Part shown: positions 12,663-24,783 of the stretch, in pieces
Layout of the letters: every line of letters begins with the position of its first letter
Position numbering within the stretch: the stretch's first letter is position 1
From: Paragonimus westermani
Taxonomy: Eukaryota > Platyhelminthes > Trematoda > Plagiorchiida > Troglotrematidae
Reading direction: 5' to 3'
DNA length: 64,000 nucleotides
Assembly (NCBI GenBank): GCA_008508345.1
Contig: QNGE01001693.1
Location: forward strand, 1-64,000
The notes under the pieces: model-generated
The model's database searches: none
Seen by the model: the letters and a program-made list of their open reading frames with translations, nothing else
Told to the model about the DNA's origin: nothing
Made by a program: the position numbers and the translations under genes

Positions 12663-12974
12663 TTACTCCAAGAGAATCTCAGGTCTGTGACACATCAATT
12701 GCAACGACGCGCGCCAGTCATCTTCCGTATGGATTAAGTGAGCCACGATGCCATCTGAAGCCCACAACATGACCAGGTCCGGATGCACACACTTCGAAAC
12801 TACCACCCATCGATTGTTAGAGGGACAGTATAGGAACACTCCAGAATGGTTCTTTAATTGAACGTGATAACCTACCGCCAATGCTAGTATGTCTGAGTAA
12901 TAATGCTCATCCACACAAGATGGAAGACGTCTACATAAAACACATAGCTTGACCAAATAGGATTTGATATGCAT
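12663..12974 (-). CDS. candidate exon or ORF, unknown protein
   Basis: A 103-codon minus-strand frame beginning at an ATG, with convincing protein texture toward its end (NNRWVVVSKCVHPDLVMLW, then GIVAHLIHTEDDWRASLQ). Possible splice sites lie inside it (acceptor TGTTTTATGTAG and donor GCG|GTAGGT), so it may be more than one exon. No family recognised. Confidence 0.38.
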   Translation of the reverse strand: MHIKSYLVKLCVLCRRLPSCVDEHYYSDILALAVGYHVQLKNHSGVFLYCPSNNRWVVVSKCVHPDLVMLWASDGIVAHLIHTEDDWRASLQLMCHRPEILLE

Positions 12975-13505
12975 TCGTAGCAGATACTGTGTACGACCTC
13001 AGTCTATCAGCACCGAGGTATTGCGTATCTACACATCGTCTGGACAAAAAGAATTCCAGATAAGCTAGAATCGCATAGCTTCAGTTTAGCTATAGAACAC
13101 TGCACTTGTAAAATTATTAAAAAGAATAACTTGTTTCAAAGCAATGTGAAATTCACTAAGTAACCGTCGCTTGTTACGACAATCCGCTCGGCAAACAGTC
13201 GATAGAACTGTAACGTGAATGTCCAAATCTAGTTAGGAGGACTGTAAAGTAGCCAAAAGCCCTGTTTACTGCGTCAAATCATCAAACTAATCACAGCACA
13301 ATAAGTATGAAAACAGTAGCTAGAGTGAGTAAGAATATCTGCCAATGGAGGTGGTGACTGAAAACTGAATTTAAAGACACTGAAACGTATTCAGAGAAAC
13401 GATCACACTAGTTTTCAGGTCGGATACCGTTCTAGTGAGCGGAATTGGTTGTGTTTAGAAATATGAATCATCTTAGCTGATAACTGGAAATTCATCAAGA
13501 CGAAT

Positions 13506-13638
13506 ATGAAGGAAGACAAGACACCATCAACTGAAAAGATGATATCGAAAACGTTGTGCCGAGTTAAACCGGAGGAGGTCATTGGAGCGACGACCTTCGA
13601 GCGCATCCGTTTCACTGGGACACCAATCCCTCTGCCAG
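13506..13638 (+). CDS. candidate exon, unknown protein
   Basis: An open frame from ATG at 13506, hydrophilic then with TTFERIRFTGTPIPLPG, ends at the donor CCAG|GTAGTC. The frame stays open to 13754 if unspliced. No acceptor is obvious, so this may be a first coding exon. No family recognised. Confidence 0.35.
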
Positions 13639-14831
13639 GTAGTCTATCCATAGAGCACAAATACGTTTTGCCATTCGAACCGATCTGTGGATATGTGCAA
13701 CGTGACCTACAGTGCTCTGTCCATATAGCACCCCAGTTTTTTCGAACTCATTAGGTCGGAATTAGTAAACCATAGTCCCTGGAGGCACATTTCGGTTCAT
13801 CGACTTAATCCCGGATCTGAACCTAACCAATTAAATAATGTCCTCATCCGATGTGGCTTCGTTATTTACGAAAGTGCCTGACGTGAAAATGGACAAGTGG
13901 GCATCTCAAACGATGAGTTACGAGGACTGTTGATGTTTTTAACTAATGAGGTTCAGTTTCTACTTGACAATGAAGCCTGCCAAATAGTGAGGTGGGATGG
14001 CAATGGTCTCGCTTCCGGGTGCTCTGTTGGTTGATGTTTTCACCAGCAGACTGGGCAGTAACCAACTGCGCGTAACCATTAAACCGCTTTTAACTCAGTT
14101 CACAACAGTATTGTTTTCATCAAGGAGTCCGGCAACAACAAGCAAATAATTTTTTTCACGTTGTCATATCAAAGAAAAGGAGGTGGTTTACTCCAACGAA
14201 AAATATACGGGAAACAGACTTGCAATGATCAGTACTTTCGCGTTGGCAGTTTCTTTCTACGGAATCAAAAGCGAAACCTCATACAACATCTGACGAGTAA
14301 GGCTTTAAAGATCTGGACCTTGCAAGTTGGGCTGGAACTTCTAGAACAACTGTTCGTGTGCAGTGGCTACTCAACGTGTTTTATATGCAAGGCGATACAG
14401 ACAGCAGAGAAGGAACCTATGAGTAGGAAATTCGCATTCATTAGGTTGCTTTTCTATAGAAGACACTATCGTCAGATGTGACTCAAGAAAGCTCAAAAAG
14501 CCAGTCAAAACACCCTACTTTGCGGCTCGATTGTGTGTGAGTTTTCTGTTCAACAGCTGTTATCATGTCACAACTCAACGACAGATGTACACGTTCTACA
14601 ACCAGCTGTTGTGTGTGTGCTCATTTGTTTGCTAGCGTTGAGCATCACGCACCGGTCGTCCTACTAGGCGGTTGTCCGGTAGGTTGCGTAAACATCATCC
14701 TACGTGGTTGACCAGTGACATGATTAGAGCGGTTTCCAGCGTGATTGTTACTCATTTGATACACTCTGATTAAGTGCGGTTTGTGTAAAATCTGCTCTTT
14801 TTACGTTAACGACTAGTGACATTAAATCGAA
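13639..14831. other. no convincing gene
   Basis: Contains a 106-codon plus-strand ORF (14161-14481) without splice support or recognisable motif; nothing else seen. Confidence 0.35.
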
Positions 14832-15080
14832 ATGTTGAAATTTGGCAATACATGTCTTCCCTCTGTTTCGTCTGATCATTCTTTCAGTAAGAAGGACACC
14901 TTTCAGATTTTCCACAAGGTGGCAGGAAATCAATTGAAATTGGTGCGGTTTCGATCAATGACCTTTACTAGGACCAATAACATTCGAATGTGTAACATTG
15001 ACGACTGCACACGGAATTTTGTGCGGACGCTCAATCCTCCATGGTCTAAAATCAATCAAACTTCCCAGTTTCAGCAATAA
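14832..15080 (+). CDS. possible terminal exon, unknown
   Basis: The frame is open for 82 codons. A good acceptor (CATTCTTTCAG) at 14877-14887 would start an exon in this frame, followed by KKDTFQIFHK and a polar C-terminus ending in TAA. Opposite-strand ORFs overlap. Low confidence. Confidence 0.25.
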   Translation: MLKFGNTCLPSVSSDHSFSKKDTFQIFHKVAGNQLKLVRFRSMTFTRTNNIRMCNIDDCTRNFVRTLNPPWSKINQTSQFQQ

Positions 15081-15419
15081 GTGTGTAACTGTTAGCACAC
15101 ATACAGTCCCTACTTTCCGTCGCCTGGTTTTCTTACTCATCCCAGTTACCGTTTCCATATTTATTGCGTCATGAATGGCTTGATGGTGAAACACAGAAAA
15201 CACGTCTTACTGGCTACTCCTTTGTTCTTACCGCTTCAGTGGGTACGTTCGAACGAGTTAACTATAATCTAGTTCCTCATCTAGTAAGCAGTTTGTTACA
15301 GTTTCACTTACGGGCTGTTTTTTTAAAAGACACAACTCTTTCTTCTACGGTTATCACAGGATTTGAACGCATTGTTTTAACCAAAGAAATGAAGTCAGTT
15401 ACATATTTTTCGCACGTGT

Positions 15420-15444
15420 ACACACACACACACACACACACACA
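15420..15444. repeat. (CA)n microsatellite
   Basis: About twelve CA dinucleotides, read directly. Confidence 0.95.
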
Positions 15445-15806
15445 GCCCCGTGATGACTGCGGTCGTGTTGACAGTCGTCTCGTGTTTTACCACCGCCGAT
15501 GGGTTGTATGTCAGCTACGAAATCTAACATCTACCTCATAATCCTGCCTGAAATAAATTATGACGAGTTGTAAGCGCGAACCTGATGAGTCACGTAGGAT
15601 TTTCGAATTATCTAAGTTCCCATCTTGTGTTCTCAGAACTACAATCCAACCACGCTAGCGTGTGAAATTTGATGTTGGTTGCTTACTGAGTGGATTGTGG
15701 TAGCTTTTGACATCTTCCAAATATTTTAACAAGCAGAACGAACAAGCACACAAGCGATTGAACACAGTTGTGGATCGGCAGAAGTTTGCATACAGATTGC
15801 TAAATT

Positions 15807-15822
15807 AACAAACAAACAAACA
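15807..15822. repeat. (AAAC)n short tandem repeat
   Basis: Four AACA units, read directly. Confidence 0.8.
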
Positions 15823-16655
15823 GGTAACAGAACATTTCAACAACCAGAAAACATACAGATGCAGCGTAGAAATTTTAAGACTGTTAACCAACATGTGTCA
15901 TCGCATTTTTATTTACCAAACAGGAAAAATAACAAACTCATCTAGCCAATAACCAAAAGAACGTGAACAAACAGTGTCTCTGTTCTGATATAGCACGAAT
16001 CGTCAATTCATCAACTGTATACATTTCAGAAGACATAAGACTGGAATGTGCTTCTGCTCATTATAGCAACGACAAATTCGTATGCCGTATGTTGACGACT
16101 CACTTTGCTAAACCCGTTTAAACAGGAAGCTCGAATAAATTCTGTTGAACATTACTCTGGCTTTACCAATGGCTTAGATAGTACTAATCTTGTCAATGAA
16201 AAAGTGCGAGCCATTGACGTTCAGTTATTACTGTCGAATATATCCTTCTGCATGGAACAACTGACTGTATTTGGAAGCTAGTTCAGACCAGCCGCATTAA
16301 TTTATCTTCTCCGATTGATTTTCTGCACCAAAAATATCAACTTCCGTTTTCTAGAACATTCGTACTGCCATATAAGTGGGGTAGTCATGGAAAGTCTAGA
16401 GTCCATCACAACAGACTTATTGACGATATGAGTTAGCTGCACACATAACAGGTTTGCCGTATTCAATCGATCTAAACGGTCAAGCTGTAATCTAATGTGA
16501 CACTCAACTCATCCCAACCTGAAGACTTTAAGCCAACGGTTTTCTGCTAGTTTTAAGCATCCTCATAAGTCTTCAGAACGGTGGTTGGATTAAGGCGAAC
16601 TATCCACAAATTCCACTTGGTACAGTCTACCTGAACTTTGGAATTTTCACTCCAG
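15823..16655. other. no recognisable gene
   Basis: AT-rich, stop-dense in all frames; nothing found. Confidence 0.4.
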
Positions 16656-16838
16656 TCCAATATAAACGCACATTGGCGTAAAGGCTATTCACAAGAGCAA
16701 GAGGAATCTGTGCGTAGAACTTGCGCAGTCCTGCTGAGGAGCATAACTGTATCAAATCCGTTACCCAATGGAATGGTTAGCTCAAAACATTTAGTGAAAG
16801 ATATGGTAGACCCAAACTGCCACCTGAATAGTTTTTGA
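16656..16838 (+). CDS. possible terminal exon, unknown
   Basis: After the acceptor GGAATTTTCACTCCAG a frame of 60 codons runs to a TGA. It begins SNINAHWRKGYSQEQEES and ends in a polar tail. It lies just beyond the end of the minus-strand gene candidate at 17.05-19.96 kb and on the opposite strand. No family recognised. Confidence 0.33.
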   Translation, partial: SNINAHWRKGYSQEQEESVRRTCAVLLRSITVSNPLPNGMVSSKHLVKDMVDPNCHLNSF

Positions 16839-17052
16839 CTTAAGAAACAGAGGGTTCACATGGAAACGGCTTTCAACTGTGACCACAATAAGTGCTAAGC
16901 AAAGATTAATAAATTTATCTGAACAAATATTTGGTGCAGCTTAAGTTCGTGTACCCACTTGGACTAAGATAGGGTCACTTAAAAATAACTCAGAATGCTT
17001 GATGTTCAAAGTGAATGAAAAAATGCCTAAATCAATGCAGGATTCCGAGTTA

Positions 17053-17138
17053 TCAGTGGACGGTGGTGCAGCACAAACATGTAAGCTCATGAGATCCATA
17101 ATCGCTTGACCTGTTGTAGACACCGGTATTGATCCAGC
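17053..17138 (-). CDS. minus-strand gene, candidate exon 5 (terminal)
   Basis: The acceptor TATTTTGGATTTGCAG opens the exon at 17138. In phase 1, the phase required by exon 4, it encodes WINTGVYNRSSDYGSHEL and ends at TGA (17053). A second frame (phase 0) is also open to a possible donor at 16954 and encodes AGSIPVSTTGQAIMDLMS; this cannot follow exon 4 as modelled but is an alternative. Family unknown. Confidence 0.42.
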
Positions 17139-18078
17139 CTGCAAATCCAAAATATTGTTACTTCATCAGGACTCAAGATTCCTACGTTCTTCTATGACGG
17201 TCGCAATCAAACGACTCAAGCCGTCTTCGCGTATCCAGAAAGAATTGTTCGTACACCTGGCTGTCCTGATCATGTTGATCGTTTCCGATCCATCATTCGA
17301 TTGTCCATCAAACGATCCAAAACGTTCCCATCCATCCTTCTTCATAGTTCGACCTTTTTGTTAAAAGCATAAAGACAACCTTTTATAACCTTATTGAAAG
17401 AACGCACTTTGAAATCCTCAGGAGACTATGTAGTACACTGTATACAGAAACGATGTGCTTATAGTTTGTTCTGATTAAATCTCGTCAGTCGCACATACCG
17501 TTGCCACCACCGGTTCTGTTCACTATCCGATGTGGCACCCACGCTGACGATTGCACGACCGAATTATCACCTCCAAACTTTCAGCCGAAACCGCGTGAGT
17601 TATGCTTAGGTTGCCCGATAATTGTTATTATCACAGGTAACATTTTGTGAAGAAAAAAACTGCGTTAAACTACTGTTTACCTCCAATACTAGCCATAAAT
17701 TAGCCTGAATCGCACTGCAGAGCCTATTGGATTAAGGCTTGTGCACGCATTCGCACGAACGATCTTTTACCCATAATCACATCCCACTTATTGGTTATGA
17801 AGCTTTTGAACAGAAAAGTCAAAAAGAGCTTTTTACACAATGCATCTTTCAGGTATATTCCACAATATCTCATGAACTACCTACTACGGTGTGCATTGTG
17901 TTTTTTTTCATATAAACCTACAAACTGTAGCATATAAACGATGAGATGCAACGAAATTTGCTCAGGAGATCTGTTGCGCAAAAAGCTGTTCCTTGCTTTT
18001 CTCTATTCAGTTGTGTGATTAGAAGAAATTGCTGTAGGTTAATACAGTCCTTCGTGTTTAACACATATATAACGGCAC

Positions 18079-18168
18079 TGTTTGTAACAGGAAGTCCGGT
18101 CCCACTAGTGTGGTCATTTCGATCCAGACTGTTTTGGTCACATTTCTGTCAAGGTTTTTTAACTGGCC
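18079..18168 (-). CDS. alternative minus-strand exon
   Basis: A strong acceptor (CCTATCCCTTTTCAG) opens a 30-codon frame with NLDRNVTKTVWIEMTTLV and possible weak donors at 18105 and 18078. It is open only in phase 0, whereas exon 4 of the chained model ends in phase 1, where this exon would stop after five codons. It may belong to an alternative transcript in which the exon at 18432-18527 is read in its other open phase. Confidence 0.35.
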
Positions 18169-18431
18169 CTGAAAAGGGATAGGTGCTCACTGTGTACACT
18201 ATCTCCGTTTCAAAGACAGTTAACACAAAATGAATTTTGTTGAAACAGCTTTTTGAGAAAATAGCATGAACGCTCCAATTAGACCATTTCCTCAAATACT
18301 TCTGGCGGACTACATTGTCGCATGCATTTTATTAGAAAGTGCGAAATGCTCGACTGTTTCTCTGGAATAACCTTTTTGTTATCACTGTCTCCAAGAATTG
18401 TCAAATGGGCAGTGAACAAATTTGGGGTTAC

Positions 18432-18527
18432 CTGGTAATCGGCGTGGTAAGATTTCCCGTGACCATTTCGAGCCTTCCAGCCACATGTTGACACCATAGT
18501 TGCTGCACAGTTTATTTTCTGCCAAGT
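18432..18527 (-). CDS. minus-strand gene, candidate exon 4
   Basis: A 96-nt stretch between AG at 18528 and the donor CCAG|GTAACC at 18431. In phase 1 to 1 it encodes LAENKLCSNYGVNMWLEGS followed by a basic segment; in phase 0 it is also open (WKARNGHGKSYHADYQ). The phase-1 reading continues the chain from exons 1-3 without a stop. The acceptor's pyrimidine tract is short. Confidence 0.45.
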
Positions 18528-18759
18528 CTATGAGCTATTGTCACAGCTTTCTGTTCGATGAAGGGCCCATCAAGAGAAAGATTAGTTAACACGTGGTATA
18601 GAACACACGTAACAAATCTGACGGCGCTGTCATCAAACCGTCATTAAATAACCGAGAAGATGAAGCAACGGGTTGCAAATTACAATTCGAAAGCACCGCC
18701 TTAATAACAATCGACGATTAGATTTGCCGTATGCAGACTGCTTTTCGAACAGCTAGTGA

Positions 18760-18801
18760 GACTCATAGAACGGTTATACATATATACTCATTCTATGAGT
18801 C
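18760..18801. repeat. 11-bp inverted repeat (hairpin)
   Basis: GACTCATAGAA and its exact complement TTCTATGAGTC are separated by 20 nt rich in TA. Pairing can continue imperfectly outward, because AGT upstream faces ACT downstream. It falls in an intron of the minus-strand gene candidate. A small-RNA precursor or a tiny MITE are both possible; neither is shown. Confidence 0.6.
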
Positions 18802-19032
18802 CTACTGACGATTAAACCCTCAAGGTGAACAGGCCCTACCGCTTACACAAGAGTGCTTAGTCAAAAGTTTCGTTGAAACATTTGACTTTCTTGTAAAATA
18901 CGGGTACGTACTCCGGTTTTCAATTTCAAAATTGTTTTGGAACATTCATGGGATCACTCAAAACTGATAATGTGCCAGATCTCAATTTAGAAGATACAGG
19001 TACGGCAAGCCCAAACAAGGTGAACGCTCTAC

Positions 19033-19089
19033 CAGCTGGATTATGAGACGATGCCAAGAGCACAGAGGTTTCATATGTGTACTTAGTTA
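19033..19089 (-). CDS. minus-strand gene, candidate exon 3
   Basis: A 57-nt exon bounded by TTAGAG at its start and a donor GCTG|GTAGAG. In phase 1 to 1 it encodes TKYTYETSVLLASSHNPA. The acceptor is the weakest in the chain, and the surrounding frame is open for 61 codons, so its start could be further upstream. Confidence 0.38.
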
Positions 19090-19501
19090 CTCTAACAACC
19101 CTCTGTGTCATAGGAAATCTACCAAGTGATCCAAGGAATCAACTATCGAGGCATTAAATGTGAACAAATTACACAAATTCTGTTCTAGTAGCGTTCCTCG
19201 AACTGGAGATTAATAATGTCTAGCTGTCAGAGTATGATTGTAAACGTACTGGAAATTTTGGTATGCTGTCTTTCCACTGGTTAGTCGGAAAAGACGAAAA
19301 ATTCAAATGATAATTCGCTAACTAAGTGAAGGTAAACTGCAAGCAGTTTCATTGTTAAATTTTCCATCATTCAAGATCTCTGTTCTGCACCGAACCAATC
19401 AGATTAAGGTAGGAAATATCAGCCATTGACATCCCGAGTTCCCTAATACGTATGTTCGTCTACAAATTCCTGTTCTAGTCTCAAGAATAACAATTGCCTA
19501 C

Positions 19502-19561
19502 CGTAATCAGCCTCAGGCCTCCACCATATTACATGGGAAGGTGTAATAGGGAGTAAGATTC
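19502..19561 (-). CDS. minus-strand gene, candidate exon 2
   Basis: A 60-nt exon after AAATAGACCTAG and before the donor TTACG|GTAGGC. Only one phase is open, phase 1 to 1, encoding ILLPITPSHVIWWRPEADY. It fits exon 1 exactly in phase. It is too short to have appeared as an ORF on its own. Confidence 0.45.
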
Positions 19562-19824
19562 CTAGGTCTATTTGAAGCTTCCATTCCTGAATAGTAAGAT
19601 CAAGCTGGTAGATTTCGGTGTATTAGACTAGTGTTGTGAATCCAGGAGGTGGATGACACGGAGGTTGTTTTATTGTAGAAACCAATATACCACTTAAGCG
19701 TCTCAACGGGACAAGGAACAAAAACACTCATTTGCACACCGCACTCGTCTGAGGATGCTCCAGTCGCTTTGGATACCATGTCTCAGTTCCATCATGTGGT
19801 GAAAGCCATTCGATGTCATTCTAC

Positions 19825-19957
19825 CTTCCAGTGATCCATCCCATATCCCTTCCGTATTTATCCCGTGATCATTTCGATCCATGCGGCTACTGAATAGTGG
19901 TGTGAGTAGTATGGGGCGACCGTCTATCCTCACTAAACTAGTACTCTGTCGTCCTTT
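19825..19957 (-). CDS. minus-strand gene, candidate exon 1 of the visible chain
   Basis: A 133-nt exon after CCTGTAGGAACAG with donor GGAAG|GTAGAA. Only phase 0 is open; it encodes a polar segment including RIDGRPILLTPLFSSR and NDHGINTEGIWDGS. Exons 1 to 5 together give about 160 residues. The tryptophans, cysteines and turns would suit an extracellular or beta-rich domain, but no family is recognised. Exons further upstream (toward 20.9 kb) are likely. Confidence 0.48.
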
Positions 19958-20360
19958 CTGTTCCTACAGGCTTATCGTAAAATGTGTCTTTTTGGAGTTT
20001 GCTGTCACAGCGTGCACATTTTATTGTGGGCCTCATTATCGTTAGCCTACCCGGCGTGATACAAAGACCAAGATTAGGGTTGGATTTTCACATAGATGCA
20101 GTCGTTTACCCAAGCTTATAGCATTCAGTGGGCTCGTGGGTACATTCTGTTACCCTCATTGTACTTTTCTTGATGACTGGCATTCCACACCTACGGAAGA
20201 GCCATCACCAATCCTATAATCTGAGAGTCAGACAAATGGAACGTCTTCGTGCGTACGAGCTTTGAATGCACCCGTTTCATCCAACCGAATCAACAGTCAC
20301 AGGCAAGCTTCATCGGTCCAAATAGCCTGGACACCCAAATGTGTCCCAAATTAGGTATCT

Positions 20361-20375
20361 GTGTGTGTGTGTGTG
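20361..20375. repeat. (GT)n microsatellite
   Basis: Seven GT dinucleotides, read directly. Confidence 0.9.
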
Positions 20376-20862
20376 GTAGACGCACCAAAGCTGTACAACC
20401 CATGTAGTGCGATGGATTCACACGTACATACGTATGCAAGCAGCCAATGCACCTGACACGTGTGTATTTGTTGGCCTGTTGACCTGAACTCATTTGCAAC
20501 CCTGTTGTGACTCACAATGGAGACCCAGTTATTGGAACAAGTCTGACATGCAGCCGACCCAAATGTGATTTAGCTATGTAGCAGTTGTGTCATCCATACT
20601 AGGCCGGTGAATTGCTGGCCGAATAAATAATTCCCTCTTGCTCCATAGTTACGCTGCCTATCGGTTAAGACAGTAAAGCAATTAAACCTGTGTCCTGATC
20701 AGCACGAATATCACAAGCACAAGAACCAAGACACAAAACGGACTACAGATAACCACCGCACAGTTCGGCTGCACAAACAGTACATCGCTTGTAGAGATTT
20801 GGCTAGTTTGGATGGGTAGGACGCGAAGCATTCATCACGGTGATGTGACATTCTGGAGCCAC

Positions 20863-20914
20863 CTGAAACACGATTGGGCTGGTTAACACCTACTGTTAAC
20901 CACTCCAGTGTGAT
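20863..20914 (-). CDS. candidate minus-strand exon upstream of the 17-20 kb gene
   Basis: Acceptor GAACAACCTACAG and donor TTTCAG|GTGGCT enclose 52 nt encoding ITLEWLTVGVNQPNRVS in phase 0 to 1. The next exon in the chain needs phase 0, so either an exon lies between them or this belongs to another transcript. The frame stays open to 20711 if unspliced. Confidence 0.35.
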
Positions 20915-21230
20915 CTGTAGGTTGTTCACCAGATAATCTGACATCCGTGATCTCAATAGCCTTTCGTCTTTTGAACTAGGCCTTCGATTGTTCGTATCTC
21001 TCCGAGAACCTCAACAATGTGGACGCTCTCAAAACTAGTCGTTACAAATCATTCTATAAGTCGGTTTTTTGATGTTTCTATTAGCGTTTACAAATGTATG
21101 TTATAGTACCATTGACAAAAGGCGTCATATGTGCATCATTTTCGAAATGAAGACCCCTTACACTAAATGTGCAGTCGCAAACGCTTGGGGCAGAAGATGA
21201 AAGCCATAAGCGATGCTACACTGGTTTCAG

Positions 21231-21445
21231 GTCATTTTTGCACGACACTTTGATGAGGTTCTTTGGTCAGGTTCAATGTTTTTCTCTGCTCCACTGACTG
21301 ATGAGCACATGCAATGGGCTGCATTACCCTACTGGTTTAAGTTTCACATGCAACTCTGCTGGAGTGTTATATGTGCAGTATTTGCCTATCCCAACGTTAA
21401 GCTAGTTCTCACAGAGTGGGTTGAATTCAACAAGCAGGTCAACAG
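21231..21445 (+). CDS. candidate internal exon, membrane-like segment
   Basis: A 215-nt exon after CTACACTGGTTTCAG and before CAACAG|GTAACA, phase 0 to 2. It encodes 71 residues rich in aromatic and hydrophobic residues (for example LPYWFKFHMQLCWSVICAVF), suggesting a transmembrane or buried helix. Both splice sites are good and the frame is open throughout. No family is recognised and no neighbouring exon was found. Confidence 0.5.
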
Positions 21446-24060
21446 GTAACATCACTTGGATAATCGAGACAACGGACGCCAGCATAGTCCAAATAAGAGT
21501 ATCGCACTTACCAAGTTTGAGTATGTGAAATTTGTACGATTACTTCAAAATTCACCGTCGGAGGAAACGGAAACCAACAGCTATGCAGTTAAATCAACCT
21601 GTTCACAGAACTTGCTACTCAAGTAAACCACCATGGTTACCGAACAAGTGGTTTGCTTTCACGCGGTGGCAATTCCTTCCTTCATGGTCTACGCGATAAG
21701 AAAGCCAGGTCTAAGTTATGCGATCTGTGAACTCTACAGGCTAATGGAATGAGAGCAGCAATGGACGACTGAAAGGAACCTGAAAGTTACCAGGTGACTA
21801 CCTTTATCTTGCTTCTCAAAATTTTGTTTGTTTCTCAGAGTTGTGTTCTGAAATTTCGTCTCTTATGTTGTGCACTGCGTGATCAGTTATACTGCTGGTT
21901 AGAAGTGCTGTCAGGAATGTGATGTATGATTATTATGAACAATGATGTGGTTGCTGGTCTTGGTGTTCGGTTCTTTGCTCAGCATGACATTTGGATTACG
22001 AAATTTTAATCATCAAATTAAATGGCATCATTAGTGTGTAATAATTTGGATGCGTAGGGATGAGCAGTACGGTTTGCGAAGGCTGGTGAACATACGCCTT
22101 TACAGGCAATAAGAGGCTGACCTACTGACCTGTAATGTTAAACCCGACGAACAACGAAACATCAGAAATGAGTAGCATGCTCGCCACCATCCATTTGCTT
22201 TAGACATACGTTACCGTACCGTTTGGCGTTTTCTCATTGCCGTCAAAATTGTGATGTTTAAGTCATGTGTCTCCAGTCGAAAACAAAAACAGCACAACAT
22301 CCGTGACATTCATGTCTACCAGTCAATCGGTTTTGCATGAAGGTTTTTTGTCCTAAAGGCATTATAAGATAGCCCACCAAATACGATCAGGGTGGGTTCA
22401 TGCAAAGTAGACAGAAGAAGTAACACCTGAGGTAGCCCGTGAAACTGACTAGTCCTGTAAGCTTGTCAACACGATCCGCACCTCAGCCCAGACGAGAAAA
22501 TCTGTCGGCTTTGTATCGGCTTGCTATCCACTTGTCATGTTCCAGAGATTGAAGTCCGACTGACACATTCCCAGCTACAACCACCATGCTCATTGGTGGC
22601 GCCATGCTGTGACGCGCAACCGGAACCAGCAAGTGCGCACGGATTAAATATGTATTGCGTAACAGAGCGTGCTGCTGTGTTGTCAGAGTAGTTTTAGTTT
22701 ACGTTCGTGTAAGCCGTGTGCATGGCTTACCGGGTCATTGGTTTATGCTTGTTCGTATTGTCTCCTTTTACAGGACTGTTGTTGGAACACCTACTTCAGA
22801 AGAATGCTGTTCGTTAATGCCTCCATGTTCCCCCAAATTTGGTCCGTAGATGCTATGGACAGTTAAGGTAAAAACGGCCGGCTTGCATGTTGCAATACAA
22901 TGTTTAAAATAGGTGCATACAGAACTAACAATGTCCACCTCCCAAAATCAAGGACCACTTTAAAGATAAAAGAATCCAGCAACTTTACAGTAGAATGATC
23001 GAACACTGGTCCTTCCCATATCACTTGTGTCATGAACTCTTTCAGACAAACTATCGATTGTATTTTTGTCATGAGTAAAGAATATGGTGTTCAAGGCCAT
23101 TTTGCTGGTTGTGATGAGACTATTAAGAAAGCTCAGAAACCTTGTTATTAGTTTCACTACTTTCACGATAATCTCAAGTTTTCCAGTCGGAATTTGGACC
23201 AACAAGAACATCGTAAAGAATACGCTCTATGGCCAACTATAAAGTGCACTCCCCATTCCACAGAATATGGTCTGACGTTAGAAACTTTGGAAAACAGGTG
23301 GTATGATGACAATGCGTTATCAGATGTCTGTTCTGTTAAACTGCTGGAGAGAGCCCAGTGTTTAAAAAAATGAATTGTCCTGGAGCTCAGAGCAAAAATG
23401 AGTTCCAACAGTTTTCTCATAGATAAGTAAATTTTTGGTTATGCCTCAGAAATTAAGTGTTGAGGACTATTTTGTTTTGCTTACTCAATCCCTAGGTGTA
23501 CTCGTTCTAGTTCCACAAATCCAACATCTGCGTCCAGTACCAATTACAAAAATGAGTTTAGGATAATGACATCCCATGGCACACCATCTTTAGGAAAACT
23601 GTAAACAAGCTATGAGATTAGGCTATCAGGTCCTGATGTCATTTCATTTCTAAAGGTGTGTGCTGAGGATTTATCCAGCGTGAAATTCGAATTGTCTAAC
23701 CGAACTTTCTTGGAAGGCAAGTCTCCCTAATCTTGGTTGACAAATACACAGCAGCAAAATGGATTATCGCAGCGAGTCTACAAATTACAAGCCCACTGCA
23801 CTATTGATAGTGGTCCCAGAGTTCATGGAAAGTTCGACTGACAGATCTTTATACGAACCGTTCTTTCTGTTTGTTACCCGAAAGTCAAAATGTGTTTGAT
23901 AGAGAAATTTTTTGCGCTGCCAGTTTACTTGTTTACAGTCTATGGCAAATTTTCAGATTTAACAATGTGCTTCAGGTTTTGGGAGTGTGTTATGGATAAC
24001 CTTTTACTCATATAACAGAACACCACCGTTTTAATATAAAACTTAACGGTACAATTTTAA
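21446..24060. other. no convincing gene
   Basis: Several short overlapping ORFs around 22.65-23.42 kb on both strands have no splice support. An acceptor-like TTTTCAG occurs at 23960 without an open exon behind it. Probably intron or intergenic. Confidence 0.35.
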
Positions 24061-24597
24061 TTAACCCTTGGCGGCTAGCAGTGTTTCATAATGTGTCTTG
24101 CTGAGTCCATTCTTTTTTATTGTGTTTGTGCCTAAAACCTGACATCTTTTCAGGTCCCAGCTACCCACAAATGCTGGTGACTCTACAAGCTGGCGTATAG
24201 TGCGGCACAGTAAAAGAGAGTGGAAGAAGCTGTACAGCTTCTTGAGCAGCTTGCATCGCTGCACCACGAACAACCAGCTCTCACTCAATATTTAATGTAA
24301 AGAGGTGCATCTCTCCCATTCTGGCTGCATTAAATACTCAGTTGGGGACAGTCCTGGGTGCCGCTAGCCGCGAACACCACCTAGCAACGTTTGTTTAAAC
24401 CGTATATCATATACGACGAAAGTGTTTTTGATACTTGCAACTGTTTTAAACGTTTCACTTGGGTCATTCTTCGGCTGTGATTCTGGCGTGTATTTAGCAC
24501 AGCCCAAAAATCCAAGTTCGTGTCCCACTATCGTAAATGGATATTTTCTTAGTGAAACTCCGCTATCGGCGTACAAGTAACGAATTAATTCTAACAT
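24061..24597 (-). pseudogene. decayed coding sequence, unknown
   Basis: The minus strand carries protein-like text in pieces. 24597-24364 begins with MLELIRYLYADSGVSLR and runs for 77 codons to a stop. After that stop the same frame continues RHPGLSPTEYLMQPEWERC. Another frame is then open from 24288 to 24061 (SESWLFVVQRCKLL onward) and ends at TAA. The in-frame stop and frame change suggest a decayed gene or retroelement, although unrecognised introns could explain part of it. No family is recognised. Confidence 0.35.
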
Positions 24598-24783
24598 GTA
24601 GGATCGGATATGATTTTATTCACAAGTTAAGAAATACCGGATGCAATTTTCTCAAGGAAGACTCGTTACAGCTATGGCATTTAGTTGGTCGTCTGAATTA
24701 CTAGGTTTGTCCGACCACCGCAATGTGTTGTAATTGTACTGTCAATAAATGCATTCAAGCGAAGAGTTGACACACACATTCAG

